From the NCBI GenBank assembly GCA_022410635.1, contig JAJVDF010000003.1, positions 6,811,799 through 6,875,798 on the forward strand: a DNA stretch of 64,000 bases, in the 5' to 3' direction. How positions within the stretch are numbered: position 1 is the first letter of the stretch; each line of letters opens with the position of its first letter. Source of the DNA: Tretioscincus oriximinensis. Its lineage: Eukaryota > Chordata > Lepidosauria > Squamata > Gymnophthalmidae. The translations under genes and the position numbers were made by a program. The notes under the pieces were generated by a model. That model made no database searches and had not been told where the DNA came from. It saw nothing but the letters and a program-made list of their open reading frames with translations. Shown here one piece after another: positions 1 to 10,783 of this stretch.

Positions 1-1270
1 TTTGCTCCAGGCGACTGATGCAGATGGAACAGCTTCAGCTCTGTCTGAAGCCAACTCCCTTCCCTGCACAATGCAGCACTTACCTGGAACTCCTGCTGGG
101 CAGCATGCGAAGCAAACAGCTGCTGGAGACCAAGGGGCAGCTGGGCAAGCATCGTGAAGTGTGAGGCATAATGCAGTGTTGCTCGGATACCTCGCATGCC
201 AAGCAGCATGGCAAGCAGCGTTGCTCATATCTTGCGTGCCAAGCAGTAGCTGGCCTAATGGAAAGGTACTCTCAGAACGTGGGTGGGAACTCCTCTATCT
301 CCCACCATTTCTAGGGCTCCTGCAAATTGCCATGGGCCCTGCTCGCCTCAGCACTCTTCCTCCAGGCCTAGCCAAGTGTTTTTAAGTTGGCCATGCCAAA
401 TTTGTGTCTTCTGTCCGAATCAGCCAGCTGGGGGTTTGAGGATGATGGTTCTTACCGCACCAGTGGTGCGGCCTCATTCTCAGAAGTGGCCTAGGCGGGT
501 CAGCAGCAGCCTGGGCTGCCTTGGGTGTGGTGGCAGTGCACAGTGTCCTGCTCTGCTGCCATTTTGCATAGGACCCCGTGCAGGAGCAGCGATGACAGCC
601 GTAAGGGGGCCCTTCGAATGGGACCCTATTGGTCATTTTGGGGGGATGTTCACGCTTGTTTAAGTATATGGAGGCAGCGGCGAATTTGGCAGCAGGGAGG
701 GGGACACAGGCACAGACATGTTTTTTGTGTGTGGCTGCCTGGACACTATTTAAGTTGACTTTTTATTATTTATATTTGGAGTAGAGCTTATATTTTGATC
801 TTCAGAAATTTGAAAAATCACGCTAAGGCTTAATTTGGGGGTAGATTTATGGAAATGCGGTATTTCTGTATATACAACTTAAGTAAAAATTCTGTATTCG
901 TGTATTCTAAAGATACTGCGTAAATTATCAGTGAATTGCAACTCATTTAAGTTAAGTAATTAATCTTTGGGACTTTTCTGTTGTCCAGGGTGTTAGAGTT
1001 GGTGATTAATTTAGGTGAGGTTTCCCATAGTGCAGTTAATTTTTGTATACTATTTGTTCCCAGTCCCCTACCATTCTAATAATGGTGGATTAATTTTTTT
1101 TATTTGGAGTGCAATATAGAAAATGATTGGTGCCCATGCTAGAATGATCTGTGAATCTAAATGAAAAAAGAGCATGTGCCGCCTAGAAAAAATGAGTAGT
1201 TCTATAAGAAATCCAGCCTGAAAAATATTAGAAACTTGACATGCATCAAAATGGTGGGATAACCCCAGTC
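1..1270. other. Intronic sequence, no gene recognised
   Basis: Presumed intron of ZNF638 upstream of the first exon seen here. Positions 90-250 contain short imperfect repeats of a unit around 'gccaagcag'. The open frames of this stretch overlap each other on both strands, show no protein motif and are probably chance. Nothing else can be supported. Confidence 0.4.
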
Positions 1271-1523
1271 TACTGTGTTTTCCCCAAAATAAGACAGTGT
1301 CTTATATTAGTTTTTGCTGTCAGACAATATCTTATTTTTACATGAATAAGATTTGCATTAGGATAATGGATAATCAATTTGGAAAATCATGAATGTCCTT
1401 ATCATCATCTCCTTGTTCAACAAAAAAATGAACAGTATTGCAGTTTTTGGCCACCAGGGGAGCTCATCACAAACAAAAACTCTGCTACGTCTTACTTTCT
1501 GGTTGCTAAGACTTACTTTTGGG

Positions 1524-2015
1524 GGTCCAGCAAAGGGGCTAGTAGCACTTAGAGACTAACAGCTTGGATAGTTTGGATAGTTTGAAGACAGGACTAGACA
1601 GATTTATGGACACCAAGGGTATAAATGGGTACTAGGATGGATGTCTGGATGTTGCCTCAGGGATGGAACAGCAAGGCTCCTGAAATACCATTTGTAGGGA
1701 GTCGTGAACAGGTGCGTATTTTGCTTTCCTCTGTTCAGACTGTCCAGGTGCATCTGGTAGGCCTCTGTGTGAGGCAGAATGCTAGACTAGATGGGCTCTG
1801 GCCTTGATCTAGTATAGCTCTTATGTTTTTATGTAACAGGAGAAAAGTGGGTGGCATAAGCTTTCATAGACACGTCTACTTCTTCAGATGCATCTGAAGA
1901 AGTAGACGTGTCTACGAAAGTTTATGCCACCCATTTTTCTCCTGTTAGTTTCTTAAGTGCTACTAGCCCCTTTGCTGGAGTTTCTACTGGACTAACACAG
2001 CTATTGCTCTGAAAT
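1524..2015. mobile_element. Hairpin (inverted-dimer) repeat, copy 1, split by CR1
   Basis: An 11-bp direct repeat 'ttacttttggg' flanks it (1513-1523 and 2016-2026), which looks like a target-site duplication. The inner arms 1835-1890 and 1891-1946 are inverted copies with about 3 mismatches in 56 bp and no spacer. The outer arms are 1528-1561 and about 1944-1978. The left arm is interrupted at 1562-1834 by a CR1 3' fragment. Related copies lie at 43968-44150 and 52759-52952. Confidence 0.7.
1562..1834 (+). mobile_element. CR1 LINE 3' fragment (innermost layer)
   Basis: It carries the CR1 3'-end signature seen many times in this window: 'ggatgtctggatgttgcctc', 'gcctctgtgtgaggcagaat', 'agactagatgggctctggcc', then a 'cttatg'-type tail. 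It separates two halves of the hairpin repeat arm. The bases 'taac' occur at both junctions, compatible with a very short target duplication. Confidence 0.75.
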
Positions 2016-2112
2016 TTACTTTTGGGAAGCGCCTTGTATTTAGCAATTCAGCAAAATCTCTACTACAGCTTATTTTCAGGGGAAAACTTATTTTTGGGGA
2101 AACATACTGGAT

Positions 2113-3339
2113 AATGCTGGGTATTTCACCATAAATATGAATTTGTCTTAATTTATTAGTCCATTGAGTGATGAACTTTTATGTCCGTTATTTTATATTA
2201 TATTGATTGAGTTGTTAGATTTTTTTATGCATCACTTTACCCAAACCCAGGCTGATGGACAATCCTATTCAACAATAAATCTAATATAGCAAGAAAAAAG
2301 AAAAATATTAACTATAAGTAAAAACTGTACAAAACACCTGAAACATCCCAAAGATAAGGGGGGAAAGCCTGTATTATTCAACAATTACAGAAGTGAAGGT
2401 CTGGAAAGAGTTGCAAATACCTGCTGTGTTTTTGTTAATATATCTGTAGACTTTTTTGTTCGTGTGAAATTTTGTTGATTTTAGATTTTTCAGGATAGAA
2501 TTCTGTGTATCCTTAAGGATTTTCATTATTTCCTTGGGGGGTGTGTGTGTTGTTGTTGCAAACTCTCTCCTAAAGTCATTTGGTCTTCTTCAGTAGCACC
2601 ATTGAAACAAATTTGTTGCCTATTCTGTTCGAGTTTACACCAATTCGCAAGCAATACCATTTTTGTGGTTTTTCTATATTTTTAATGCAATTGTCGGACT
2701 TTATTGCAATTCTCATTGAGAATAAACAATATAGAAATTTTCCCCTACTTTTCTCCTTATTGAAATATTCCAGAAGAATGGTTTCCACTTGAGTACTAGG
2801 CAACACTTTGAAGTATAAATGCCTTATGTGTACCACTCAGTCTCAGTCCTTCTTGGTCTGTTTCCTAAACGTGTCACCTTGTTTGGACAGCAAAGAAGGT
2901 TCCTTTTTCTGTCCCTACTTTTAAGGGAATAAATACGGCTTTTGTTTGGTTAGGACCACAGATTCCTTGACTGGCAGTTGTCTTCTCCTGTCCAGCCAAG
3001 TATACAGACCTTGTAAGACTTGACTGCATGGCTTTCCATTCCTCATAAGAGCTCATCCCTCCCATATGAGGAATAATCCGTGTCTTTTGGCAGTAATTAA
3101 GCCGGGCGTCTCCCCCTCTGCTGTGAGGGACGATCCGCCTCAATCTTATACTCGACCTCCCTCTCAATCACAAAGAGAGGGTTAAGTGTTGCTATGCTTC
3201 TCCGTCCTTTACTGCAGACACAGCAGCAGTCCAGGTGCTGCTGGCTGTGTTGCAGAGTTCAGAAGGTGCTCTTCTTTTTTGTTTAAGAAAGACTGTGCCT
3301 GCCTAGTTCAGGAGCTGTTGACAAAACCCCAGCTACAGG
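2113..3339. other. Intronic sequence, possible degraded DIRS 5' end
   Basis: No exon is recognised. From about 2870 onwards the sequence leads directly into the decayed gag start at 3340 and could be the eroded 5' terminal region of the same element, but no matching inverted terminal repeat was found. A short near-palindrome built on 'cctcata' lies at about 3040-3072. Confidence 0.3.
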
Positions 3340-3890
3340 ATGGAAGAATATCAGCATTTTTCCCCACCTCCAGCACAAGGGCCAAATTATTTCAGCGTGT
3401 CAAACGGAGATCTGTGCCCCAGCTTTTACGTGATTCAATCTTTAATGTTCTTTCCTCAATTTCCGGAATGACCCAAACCGTACAGACTGCAGGTGACAGC
3501 TGTGTTATAGTCAACTGAGGCAGCAAAATTTTCAGACATACATACCATGCCTCTTCAGAAACACGTTTCTTCACATTAGGGGGTTTCAGTAGCAAATCTC
3601 TAGTAGTCTGATTAAATTTAAAATGCAAAAGAAGCCCTCCCCCCAAAAAAGACAGGTGTCCACCCTATCCCTCCTCCTTCAAATCTTCCCCCCTCCTCAC
3701 ACACCATACCTAGAAAAAAGAAAAAGAGAAATCACAGATGTAAGAAAATTTCAGAAGACAAATTCCTTAGCTCTGGATCCTTTAGGAACAGATAACATGG
3801 ATTTTCTTGAATCTGTCCATTCTGCAGGGAATTCCTATCATTTATCTAACAATCTACTTCTCCCTGTACTTAGTTGTTTCTTAATTACAG

Positions 3891-4893
3891 ATCACCTTCA
3901 CTTGAAGATCCTGGCACTTCAGCCAGTCTCCAGCCCACTAAGGTTGCAGATGGGGATGCAGAAGAAGCCGAGACTGAGAAAGGCATCACTGCAGATGAAG
4001 AAGTGTCTGCTAATTCCAGGTTTTTACTTGTGGAGAACTTGAATCCTCTTCTGGATGAAATTGCAGACACCTTGAAAATTCAACGACCTGACACCGTTTC
4101 TGGAGAGTTGGCTCAAGCAACTCAGAATTCATTGATTGATCCTCCCAAGGGCCTTCCCCTTCCCATTCCCAAGACCATTCAGAATGTAGTACTAGCAGAA
4201 TGGCAGGAGCCAGGTTTTTCTAATCGCCTTCCTCCTATTCCCAAGAAGCTTTTTTTCTGTTCTGAACCAGCACCTAACTTGTGGACTGTTCCATTGGTGG
4301 ATGCTCCTATCTTAGCTCTTCAGGGTGGGAGGCGAAGTTATAATTTGCATAAGAAGATTGAGAACCTTCTCAGGCAGTCCTTTCAAGCAGATTCATTAGC
4401 TACCAGAATATCAGCCAATATATCTCTATCTGCTACAGCTGCCTTAAAATGGTCGGATGATATCATGAATGATGATAGTATGTCAAAGGAGTCTAAATCC
4501 TCTATGGAACAGATTAGGAAAGTTCTGGCTCTTTGTGTTGATACAAGCCATGATGCCTTGCAACTCACGGCCAGAGCGATGGCTTACTCTACTGGAGCTA
4601 GAAGGGCCCACTGGTTGCGTAATTGGAATGTGAATTTCAATATCCAGCATAAATTAATGAGTCATCCCTTCAAAGGGAAATACCTTTTTGGTGATGATAT
4701 TTTAAAAAATATTCTAGTAGAAAACAAAGATAAAAAAAAAGTTATGCCATCAGAACCCTTGGGATTTCAGCAAAACAAATGTGTTACTCGACGCAAGAGA
4801 AGCAGGCAACCGCGCTCCTGGAGGCATCCATATTTTCTCAATCAGCAACAAATTGGAGGTTTTCATCCTGCCAACTTCACGTCCCATCCATGA
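3891..4893 (+). CDS. DIRS gag-derived frame, candidate alternative terminal exon of ZNF638
   Basis: A 334-codon frame ends in TGA at 4891-4893. It is gag of a DIRS1-like retrotransposon, the same fold as the LAP2alpha C-terminal region. The key blocks are I-P-K-T-I-Q ... L-A-E-W-Q, R-L-P-P-I-P-K-K, R-A-M-A-Y-S-T-G-A-R-R, H-P-F-K-G-K-Y-L-F-G and K-K-K-V-M-P-S, each with a counterpart in the element at 35031-40995. There is no credible start codon: the frame is closed by TAG at 3871. The acceptor is excellent, with a branch-like 'tatctaac' at 3843-3850, a pyrimidine-rich tract and 'attacag' ending at 3890. The exon would start with the third base of a codon, exactly like the ZNF638 exon at 9006. 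AATAAA lies 304 bases after the stop. The N-terminal third (about codons 1-45) is acidic, the middle is helical and the end is basic. Expression is inferred, not shown. Confidence 0.6.
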
Positions 4894-5196
4894 TGGGAAG
4901 TTGTGCTTGTTTCTGGCAGCCACATGCACCTATTTAATTAAGCTAAGAGAGGTGGGCCCTTGGGTGTTACAGAAACTATAGATTAGAATTTTAAAGTTTA
5001 TCCAAGAGATAGAGGTTACGTTTTCTTTCAATCCTTTTAAACTGATGTAGAAAAAGGTTTGTCTGACGACAGTGGTCCAGTTGATAGAAATGGAGTCAAG
5101 AAGGTGGCTCTGGGGAAAAGTATGGTGAAATTTATTCTGTCCTGTTTGTAGTGCATAAGAGGAGAATGGACGGCAATGTTGCATTTGAATTTTCTC

Positions 5197-5202
5197 AATA
5201 AA
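5197..5202 (+). terminator. Poly(A) signal after the gag-derived frame
   Basis: AATAAA lies 304 bases downstream of the gag stop codon and is followed by T-rich sequence with 'tgatgttttg'. It would end a transcript using the 3891 acceptor. By itself the hexamer is weak evidence. Confidence 0.4.
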
Positions 5203-5409
5203 TTTCCTTAAAATGATGTTTTGAAATGGATTCATTAAATATTCAGGGTTTTCTCTCTTTGCTGTAAGTTATTACTTGATTACCTGTTCACCAGAGTCGC
5301 AGCCTTCTACCTTTTTGCTGTGGAAACACTATAAATTTAAGGACTTCCCCTTTTGTCTTACTGCAACCCCTAGGATGATTATTAGATGGTAACACAGAGA
5401 AATTTTGGT

Positions 5410-6130
5410 TAATAGGTTTCCTAGCCCAGGAGTGGGCAAACTTTTATATCAAGAGCCATTTTGTGGCCATCCACCCTTCCCAGAGTGACTTGGGGGCTAC
5501 ATGGCCATGCCCTTTCCTGAGCCATGCCCTTTCCCGAGCCACAACCTCTTCTCAAGGTCCGATCAAGTCAAGGCGCACATCTCCAAGAGCAGTTCCGGAC
5601 TTCGGCAATGAGCATTGTGGCTGTGCCCAGGAGCTGTGTGCCACGTGCCAACATCAGGTTTTGGTCTGGCTGCTGCACATGGCCTGTATACAGCCACAGG
5701 CAGGTGGCCGAGGCAGGCAGGTTGCCAACCCTCGCTGCTGATGTCCAGAAATGCTCTTGGGAGTGTGCATTATGTCTGATTGAGACATGGCGTACACCCC
5801 CAAGAGCAGTTTTGGACATCGGCAGCGAGTGCTGGTCGCCTGCCTGACTCAGCCACCTGCCTGTGGTTGTGTGCCCACGCTGTGTTCCACTCGCCAACAG
5901 TAGTTGGAGCACAGCGTGCACAGCGTCAGGCAGGCTGCAGATGCTTGCTTCTGACATCTAACTGCTCTTAGTGGTATACACCATTCTGTACATTTTAGGG
6001 AGGTAAAATGGGGGAAATCCCCCCCCCCCCGGGGTTCTTCTGGTGATGGCAGAGCCGCACTCAAGTGTCCAAAGAGCCTCAGGTGGCCCACAAGTCACAT
6101 TTTCTGACACCCCCCCCAACCTAGCTCATG
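5410..6130. repeat. GC-rich repeat with internal inverted copies
   Basis: The edges resemble imperfect inverted ends (about 5428-5450 and 6085-6115). Inside, blocks around 'caagagcagtt' and 'gacatcggca' recur in direct and inverted order (5580-5605, 5735-5765, 5795-5830). This makes the apparent open frames on both strands repeat-driven. A C11 run lies at about 6019-6030. Probably a degenerate DNA transposon; family unknown. Confidence 0.35.
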
Positions 6131-9005
6131 CTTATTTAGCTGACTTCCTCACAACTCAGAAAATGGTCTAGCCCACTGCAGACTTGGTTTCTTAATAAAC
6201 CTAGAACAAGAGTTATTTCATTTTGAATCANATCATTAATCTGGAAGTTAAAATTGACCCATCTCTTCCAACCCGCAGAGATTTGAAGATCTCAAAGCTT
6301 TAATACTATACATTAGGCTTATGAATAAGAAGGATACCTTTAAGATGGCTTCCTGTCTAGGGAAGATAATTCACAAATTATGAATGTGTTTTCTCAAAGA
6401 AATCAGTGATTCACGATTTGTGGCTGTGGAAATTTTCCAATGTTTTGCATTGATAGTCACTGCGTGCCTGCTGGAAAGATGTCATGGCTGTTAGGGAACA
6501 GGTTTTTTTCCTTGAAACCAAGTTAGCAAACTGGGAGAAAGGGAAAGAGAGGCCCGAGACTGAGACCTTCAGAGATGCATAAGATGTGGATGTCTCAGGC
6601 ATGGAGGACATCTGGATAAGGAAAAGGGACAAATTCCATTGGTTGGGAACATTTCTTAGAAGACAGGCCTGTAGCTTGTAGAAAATACTCTCCTCCACAA
6701 GTGGCAGCGAGGAAGCTTCTTGTAGTGGATGATTTGATTATTAGAAATATATAGAGAGGGTTTTGGGACAAGTATGTAGGTGCATAGTGATGCTAAGATG
6801 CTAGATGCAAAGTTCGCAAATACCCCAGTATACATTCTGGCCTATCCACACTTTTCTAATCCTCCCCTATCAATCTAGGCTGAACTTCACCAGATGATGT
6901 GAAAACAGATCAGGATGGGCCTGCAGGGAAAAATAAATAATTCATGGACCCAGTGACATCTAGATAAGCTGGTAGACAATGCTGGGAATGAAAGGTTTAG
7001 ATTTAATGGTCACTGGAAAATATATTTGGACAAGTCAACCTATACAAAATGAATAAATTATACTTCAATTAAAATGAAATCAGACTAGTAGTTCTTAATA
7101 ATTTAAAAATGTCACAAAGTAGTTTTAAAACTGATTTCAAAGATAAAGCTAATTGGAATGTGGCATTTTTTTACAACCCTTAACTTTTATAACTTAACAT
7201 GGCAAACATTCTCCAGATTGTTAAACTCCTAGGGTCTGACCCTTCAAAATCCAGAGTTAAGGGTGTCCTGACTTTACTGCAGGCAGGAATCAAGAAGGCC
7301 CTACAGTTTAACAGCGTCATGTTCTGTGTGTAATTTTAGAACTCACTAAAATTGAGTGTTTCTTCTCAAGAATGGAAATGATGTACTCACTAGTAGTTCA
7401 TAACATCCCATCTTAGGACTAGCATTTGATTCTGATGGTCTTATGGAAGAAACATTTGAATCTTTCAGGAGAATCTCCTTTAAAGTCCTGTCTTGCAGCT
7501 AGTTAACTAAGCTTGGTGTGGTGGTTTTAAGGAGTCTTTTAGCGTTGTGTGGTCTCAAAAAGCTATAAGCTAGGATCTAAAAGCTTATTCGAGGGGCAGA
7601 TGTTGCATTTTCTTTCAACCCTTTAGTTTGTTGAAGAATCTGGCTGCAATGGACCAGTTGATAGAAGGTTTTAATGGAAACCCTGCAAGGTTTCAGAAGA
7701 ACCTCCGATTTGCTAGCTCTCGTGATTTCTAAGCTCTTTTGTGATTCTAAAACTAGATCCTACTTCATGAACAAGGTTAGACTCTATTTTTCACAGGGAT
7801 CAAGAAATCATTTGCTTTGTTTTTCCCCTAAATCAAAACATAGAAAAATGGCATTGTTTGGATATAAGAAGAACATTAAATAGTGATCTATCTAGAACCA
7901 AGAGCATGATAAAGATCTGTTTAATTTTCATCTGGGCAATCTTGCTATGGAGGCATTCTCCATGGTCATTACTCCATGGATTAAGGCCTAGATATCCCTC
8001 ATTTATCAGGCTACTCATCCAAGTCACATTCAGACACAAAAGGTCAGTGTCCACCACAGTGCGTTCACCAACAATGCATCAACCCAAGAAAAGCAAGACA
8101 GCAGCGTGATCAAGTTCTTAATTTTTTAAAAAAGTATTACCATATGGATCTATTCAGGATAGCAGATGTGGCCTTCGGATGAAGAGTCTCGTAAAAGGTG
8201 TTATGGTAGGATAAAGTGTTTCTCTTGCTTTTTGAGGGAGGTCAGGGTGGTTCTTTTTATTTTATTTTTTTCTGTCTACAATGTGGCTGTAGTATATCCC
8301 GTTAAGTGACAGTTCTTCTGAAATCTTCCAAGAGTGAAATATTGTTACTCATCGGCTTTTCCATTCTAAAAGATTGGAAGAATTGAAATAATTCCAGGTG
8401 ATCCCACCCTGGAATTATTTATCATTGTTGGTGTTTTGATTTTCATTTAGACTAGACAAACATTTGACTGCCCACATTTGCTCCTTAGTCAGTGGATTGG
8501 CACGTGCGTTAAATTCACACTGCCTACAGATACTTCCCTATAGGGAAGACACACAGCTTAGAGGAAGAGTCAGGTAAAAGAACCTTCTACAAACTCCAGT
8601 GCCAGCTTTGTCTATGCATTCACTCTAGCAATGTCACCTAATCACATCACCCACAATATCAGAGGTACTTTCACTTGCTCATCCTCTAATGCATGCATGT
8701 CCAACTTTGAATGACTAGTAAGGGGGGCTTGTAGCACCTTAGAGACAAAAAAAAAAAGGTAAGCAGCAGGAGCTTCCCTTGGCAAATCTACTTCTTCAAA
8801 TAAGTATCTACCTCTTCCTGACTTCCTGACTAGGGATCTTTTGGAGAATAAAATATGACAATGAATTTATTTTAAAATATGTGGATTTGGGAGGTGCTGG
8901 TACACAATTATACCAAATTGGTTCTAGATTTTTATTTTAAGTGGAGTTAAAAATGTATAGAAGAATAAGTGGTTTTAATATTTGCAGTGTTTTTTTGTCT
9001 TCTAG
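6130..9005. other. Intronic sequence
   Basis: It contains the recombinase-like remnants described under the decayed DIRS element (7250-8100) and a partial arm of the hairpin repeat at about 8723-8815 ('ttgtagcaccttagagac' ... 'ctacttcttc'). The rest is AT-rich and holds no exon I can support. Confidence 0.35.
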
Positions 9006-9067
9006 GAAAGATGAAGTTAAAGCTGCAGCAAACCCAGTCATCTCAAATATGTCTGTTCCAGTTACAT
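9006..9067 (+). CDS. ZNF638: ZNF638 exon (window exon 1)
   Basis: Acceptor 'tttgtcttctag' ends at 9005 and donor 'gtgagt' starts at 9068. The first base completes a codon from the missing upstream exon, then it reads K-D-E-V-K-A-A-A-N-P-V-I-S-N-M-S-V-P-V-T and ends with one base of the next codon. The phase joins to the exon at 10784 as a Ser codon. Low-complexity linker before the first RRM. The assignment rests on splice sites and phase more than on sequence recognition. Confidence 0.7.
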
Positions 9068-10057
9068 GTGAGTTCAGCTTCCTTCCCCCCTCCTTCGCAT
9101 TTAATTTTATATTTTATCTAGCCCTGCTATAGTGAGTAGAGCTATGTTTCTATGTATTCCTGGTTCAAGGTTCCAGAACAATGGCAGGATTTGTTGCTAC
9201 CTGGTAATAGGCATATTTCAATAGAAGCAATGCTGTATCTGCATTTTGGTTTCACTGGGAATGTGTAGACAAATGTGGTAACAATCTAGAAAGAGAAGCA
9301 ATAAGGTTGGCAAAATAGCACCTTGCCCAGTTGTGTGTGGGATTGCCAATATGTCATTTTCAATATATACTTCATAGCCATTTTATTTAAAATGTGGGTG
9401 TTCTTTCTCTAGTTAGGTTTGCCATTTAAAAAAACCCAGAATAGAGCAATGCAGATTTAATGAATATGCACAGAGTATTATTTAACAGCTGTAGCTTTTA
9501 ATGCCTTTAGCATCTAGTGAAATTTCCTCTTTGTCCACACCCATTGTCTTGGTTTTTTTAATGGCAACCCTATCTAGAGTGAAGTTTCCCCCTTATTCTT
9601 GGTACAAAGAATCTCTTAAAGGAGAGGTTAAAAAATGGCATATCTGAAACCAAGCATACTTAACTCTGTTATAATGCTGTCACATCCCTAAGTAGATTGG
9701 CAGTTCCCCATTTAACAGAAGCAGCAAGTTGATAGGCCATAAACAATATATATAGCAATACAATACAGGAAGCATTTTCAACGTTCTAAATGAATAAGGA
9801 GCTACATCTTATCTGAATTGCTTCTAGAAGGCTTCATCTAGAAAACAATTATAGGATGTTCTCTGAAGTAGTGGCATATCCTTCTGGAAACCTTGACCTC
9901 ATTCTGTTCCAGAAAATGATCGCAGTGGCCTGTTGCCCACAGGCCATTCCAGGCTAGCCCAGGCTGCAGCAAGCTCCTGCTTCTTTATTTTATTGCTTGC
10001 TTTCTTTTTTTTTTTAGAACAAGGGCTGTCAGCCACAAAAGATTCTCTTTCATAAAT

Positions 10058-10262
10058 TAGAGCCCATTCAGCACTTAACTTATTCTAGAATATATATATC
10101 TAAGAGGAGACCTGACATCTGCAAGCTTCTGCAGTATGTAGTAGACCCCCATTTGGTGTTGAGGTTATCATTCAGAGTGTGCCACATTCTGCACTTGCAT
10201 GAAAATGGCAGCCCCCGAATTGAGATATATCCTGGAATAAGGCCCAGTGTAGAAAGGGCTTA
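10058..10262. mobile_element. Short inverted-repeat element (MITE-like)
   Basis: The left end 'gcccattcagcactt' with 'ttattctagaatatat' and the right end 'gatatatcctggaataa' with 'cagtgtagaaagggc' form imperfect inverted repeats of about 38 bp. Related ends occur at 15144-15240. No coding capacity. Confidence 0.45.
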
Positions 10263-10783
10263 GGAAGCAGTGCAAGAACCCATGTTACATTTTTCCACAT
10301 CCTGCTCTGCAGGAATTGCAGAGTCACTTCATTCCAAGCCTTAACCTCACATTATGCTTCCCAGGGAGCAACAGAGAAGAGAGGCAAACAGTGTGGTAGA
10401 AGGAAAGAAAACAGAAACCCCAAATCCTCAGAGCTCTTGTATGAGTACTACTGTTGTTGTTGCTCCTCATACAACACTTCCAGGCAGCTTCTTGCAAAAC
10501 ATCCATTTACCAAATAAAAATCCTGCTTAGTGTAACTCTTATTATTTACCCAAGGACTGAGCTATTTTTTTCTATGGTGAGGTTTTGCATCATTTTGCAT
10601 TATCCATGGGTATTTTCTGTTATTTTTAGATTTTTTAAAAACCGTTTAATACTTGAATGCGTTTTCTCATGAGGACTATTTTTTAAAATTGTGAATGAAT
10701 CTGTTAAGAGCCTCAAAATTATTCTAGCTGGGAAGAACTGTTCCTTTCAGAATTTAATGAGAAAATGTTTTGTTGGACCACAG

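Larger units (their letters stand above)
1271..2108. mobile_element. Terminal-inverted-repeat DNA element (outer layer of a nest)
   Basis: The left end (1271-1294) and right end (2086-2108) are imperfect inverted repeats sharing the core 'ttttccccaaaataag' with one or two differences. Internal sequence is typical of a non-autonomous DNA transposon with 'cttatttt' motifs near both ends, and no coding capacity is seen. A second repeat, itself split by a CR1 fragment, sits inside it. The superfamily is not assigned. Confidence 0.6.
3340..8250 (+). mobile_element. Old decayed DIRS1-like retrotransposon remnants
   Basis: Gag-like coding starts with a Met codon at 3340 (M-E-E-Y-Q-H-F-S-P-P-P...). 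It is broken by 11 in-frame stops before 3874, then runs intact from 3892 to 4893. At about 5020-5130 stop-riddled sequence resembles the start of DIRS pol (Q-L-I-E-M ... W-G-K-V). At 7700-7920, in more than one frame, are tyrosine-recombinase-like pieces, R-R-T-S-D-L-L-A-L and D-I-R-R-T-L-N-S-D-L-S-R-T-K. They match R-R-V-S-E-L-A-A-L and D-V-H-R-G-L-L-I-C-V-K-R-T-K of the younger element at 35031-40995. The interval 5200-7250 is not resolved and may contain other insertions or deletions. The boundaries are approximate. Confidence 0.5.

Noticed and set aside
161..758. Several overlapping open frames at the window start
   Set aside because: They overlap in different frames and strands, show no domain and lie in an intron with short repeats; probably chance.
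5463..6091. Open frames on both strands with Cys and His, suggesting a gene
   Set aside because: They come from direct and inverted copies of the same short blocks; repeat-derived, no recognisable protein.
10751..10783. Upstream acceptor 'ttcctttcag' for the Lys-rich ZNF638 exon
   Set aside because: Using it after the donor at 9068 gives a TAA at the junction. The tandem acceptor at 10783/10786 keeps the frame.
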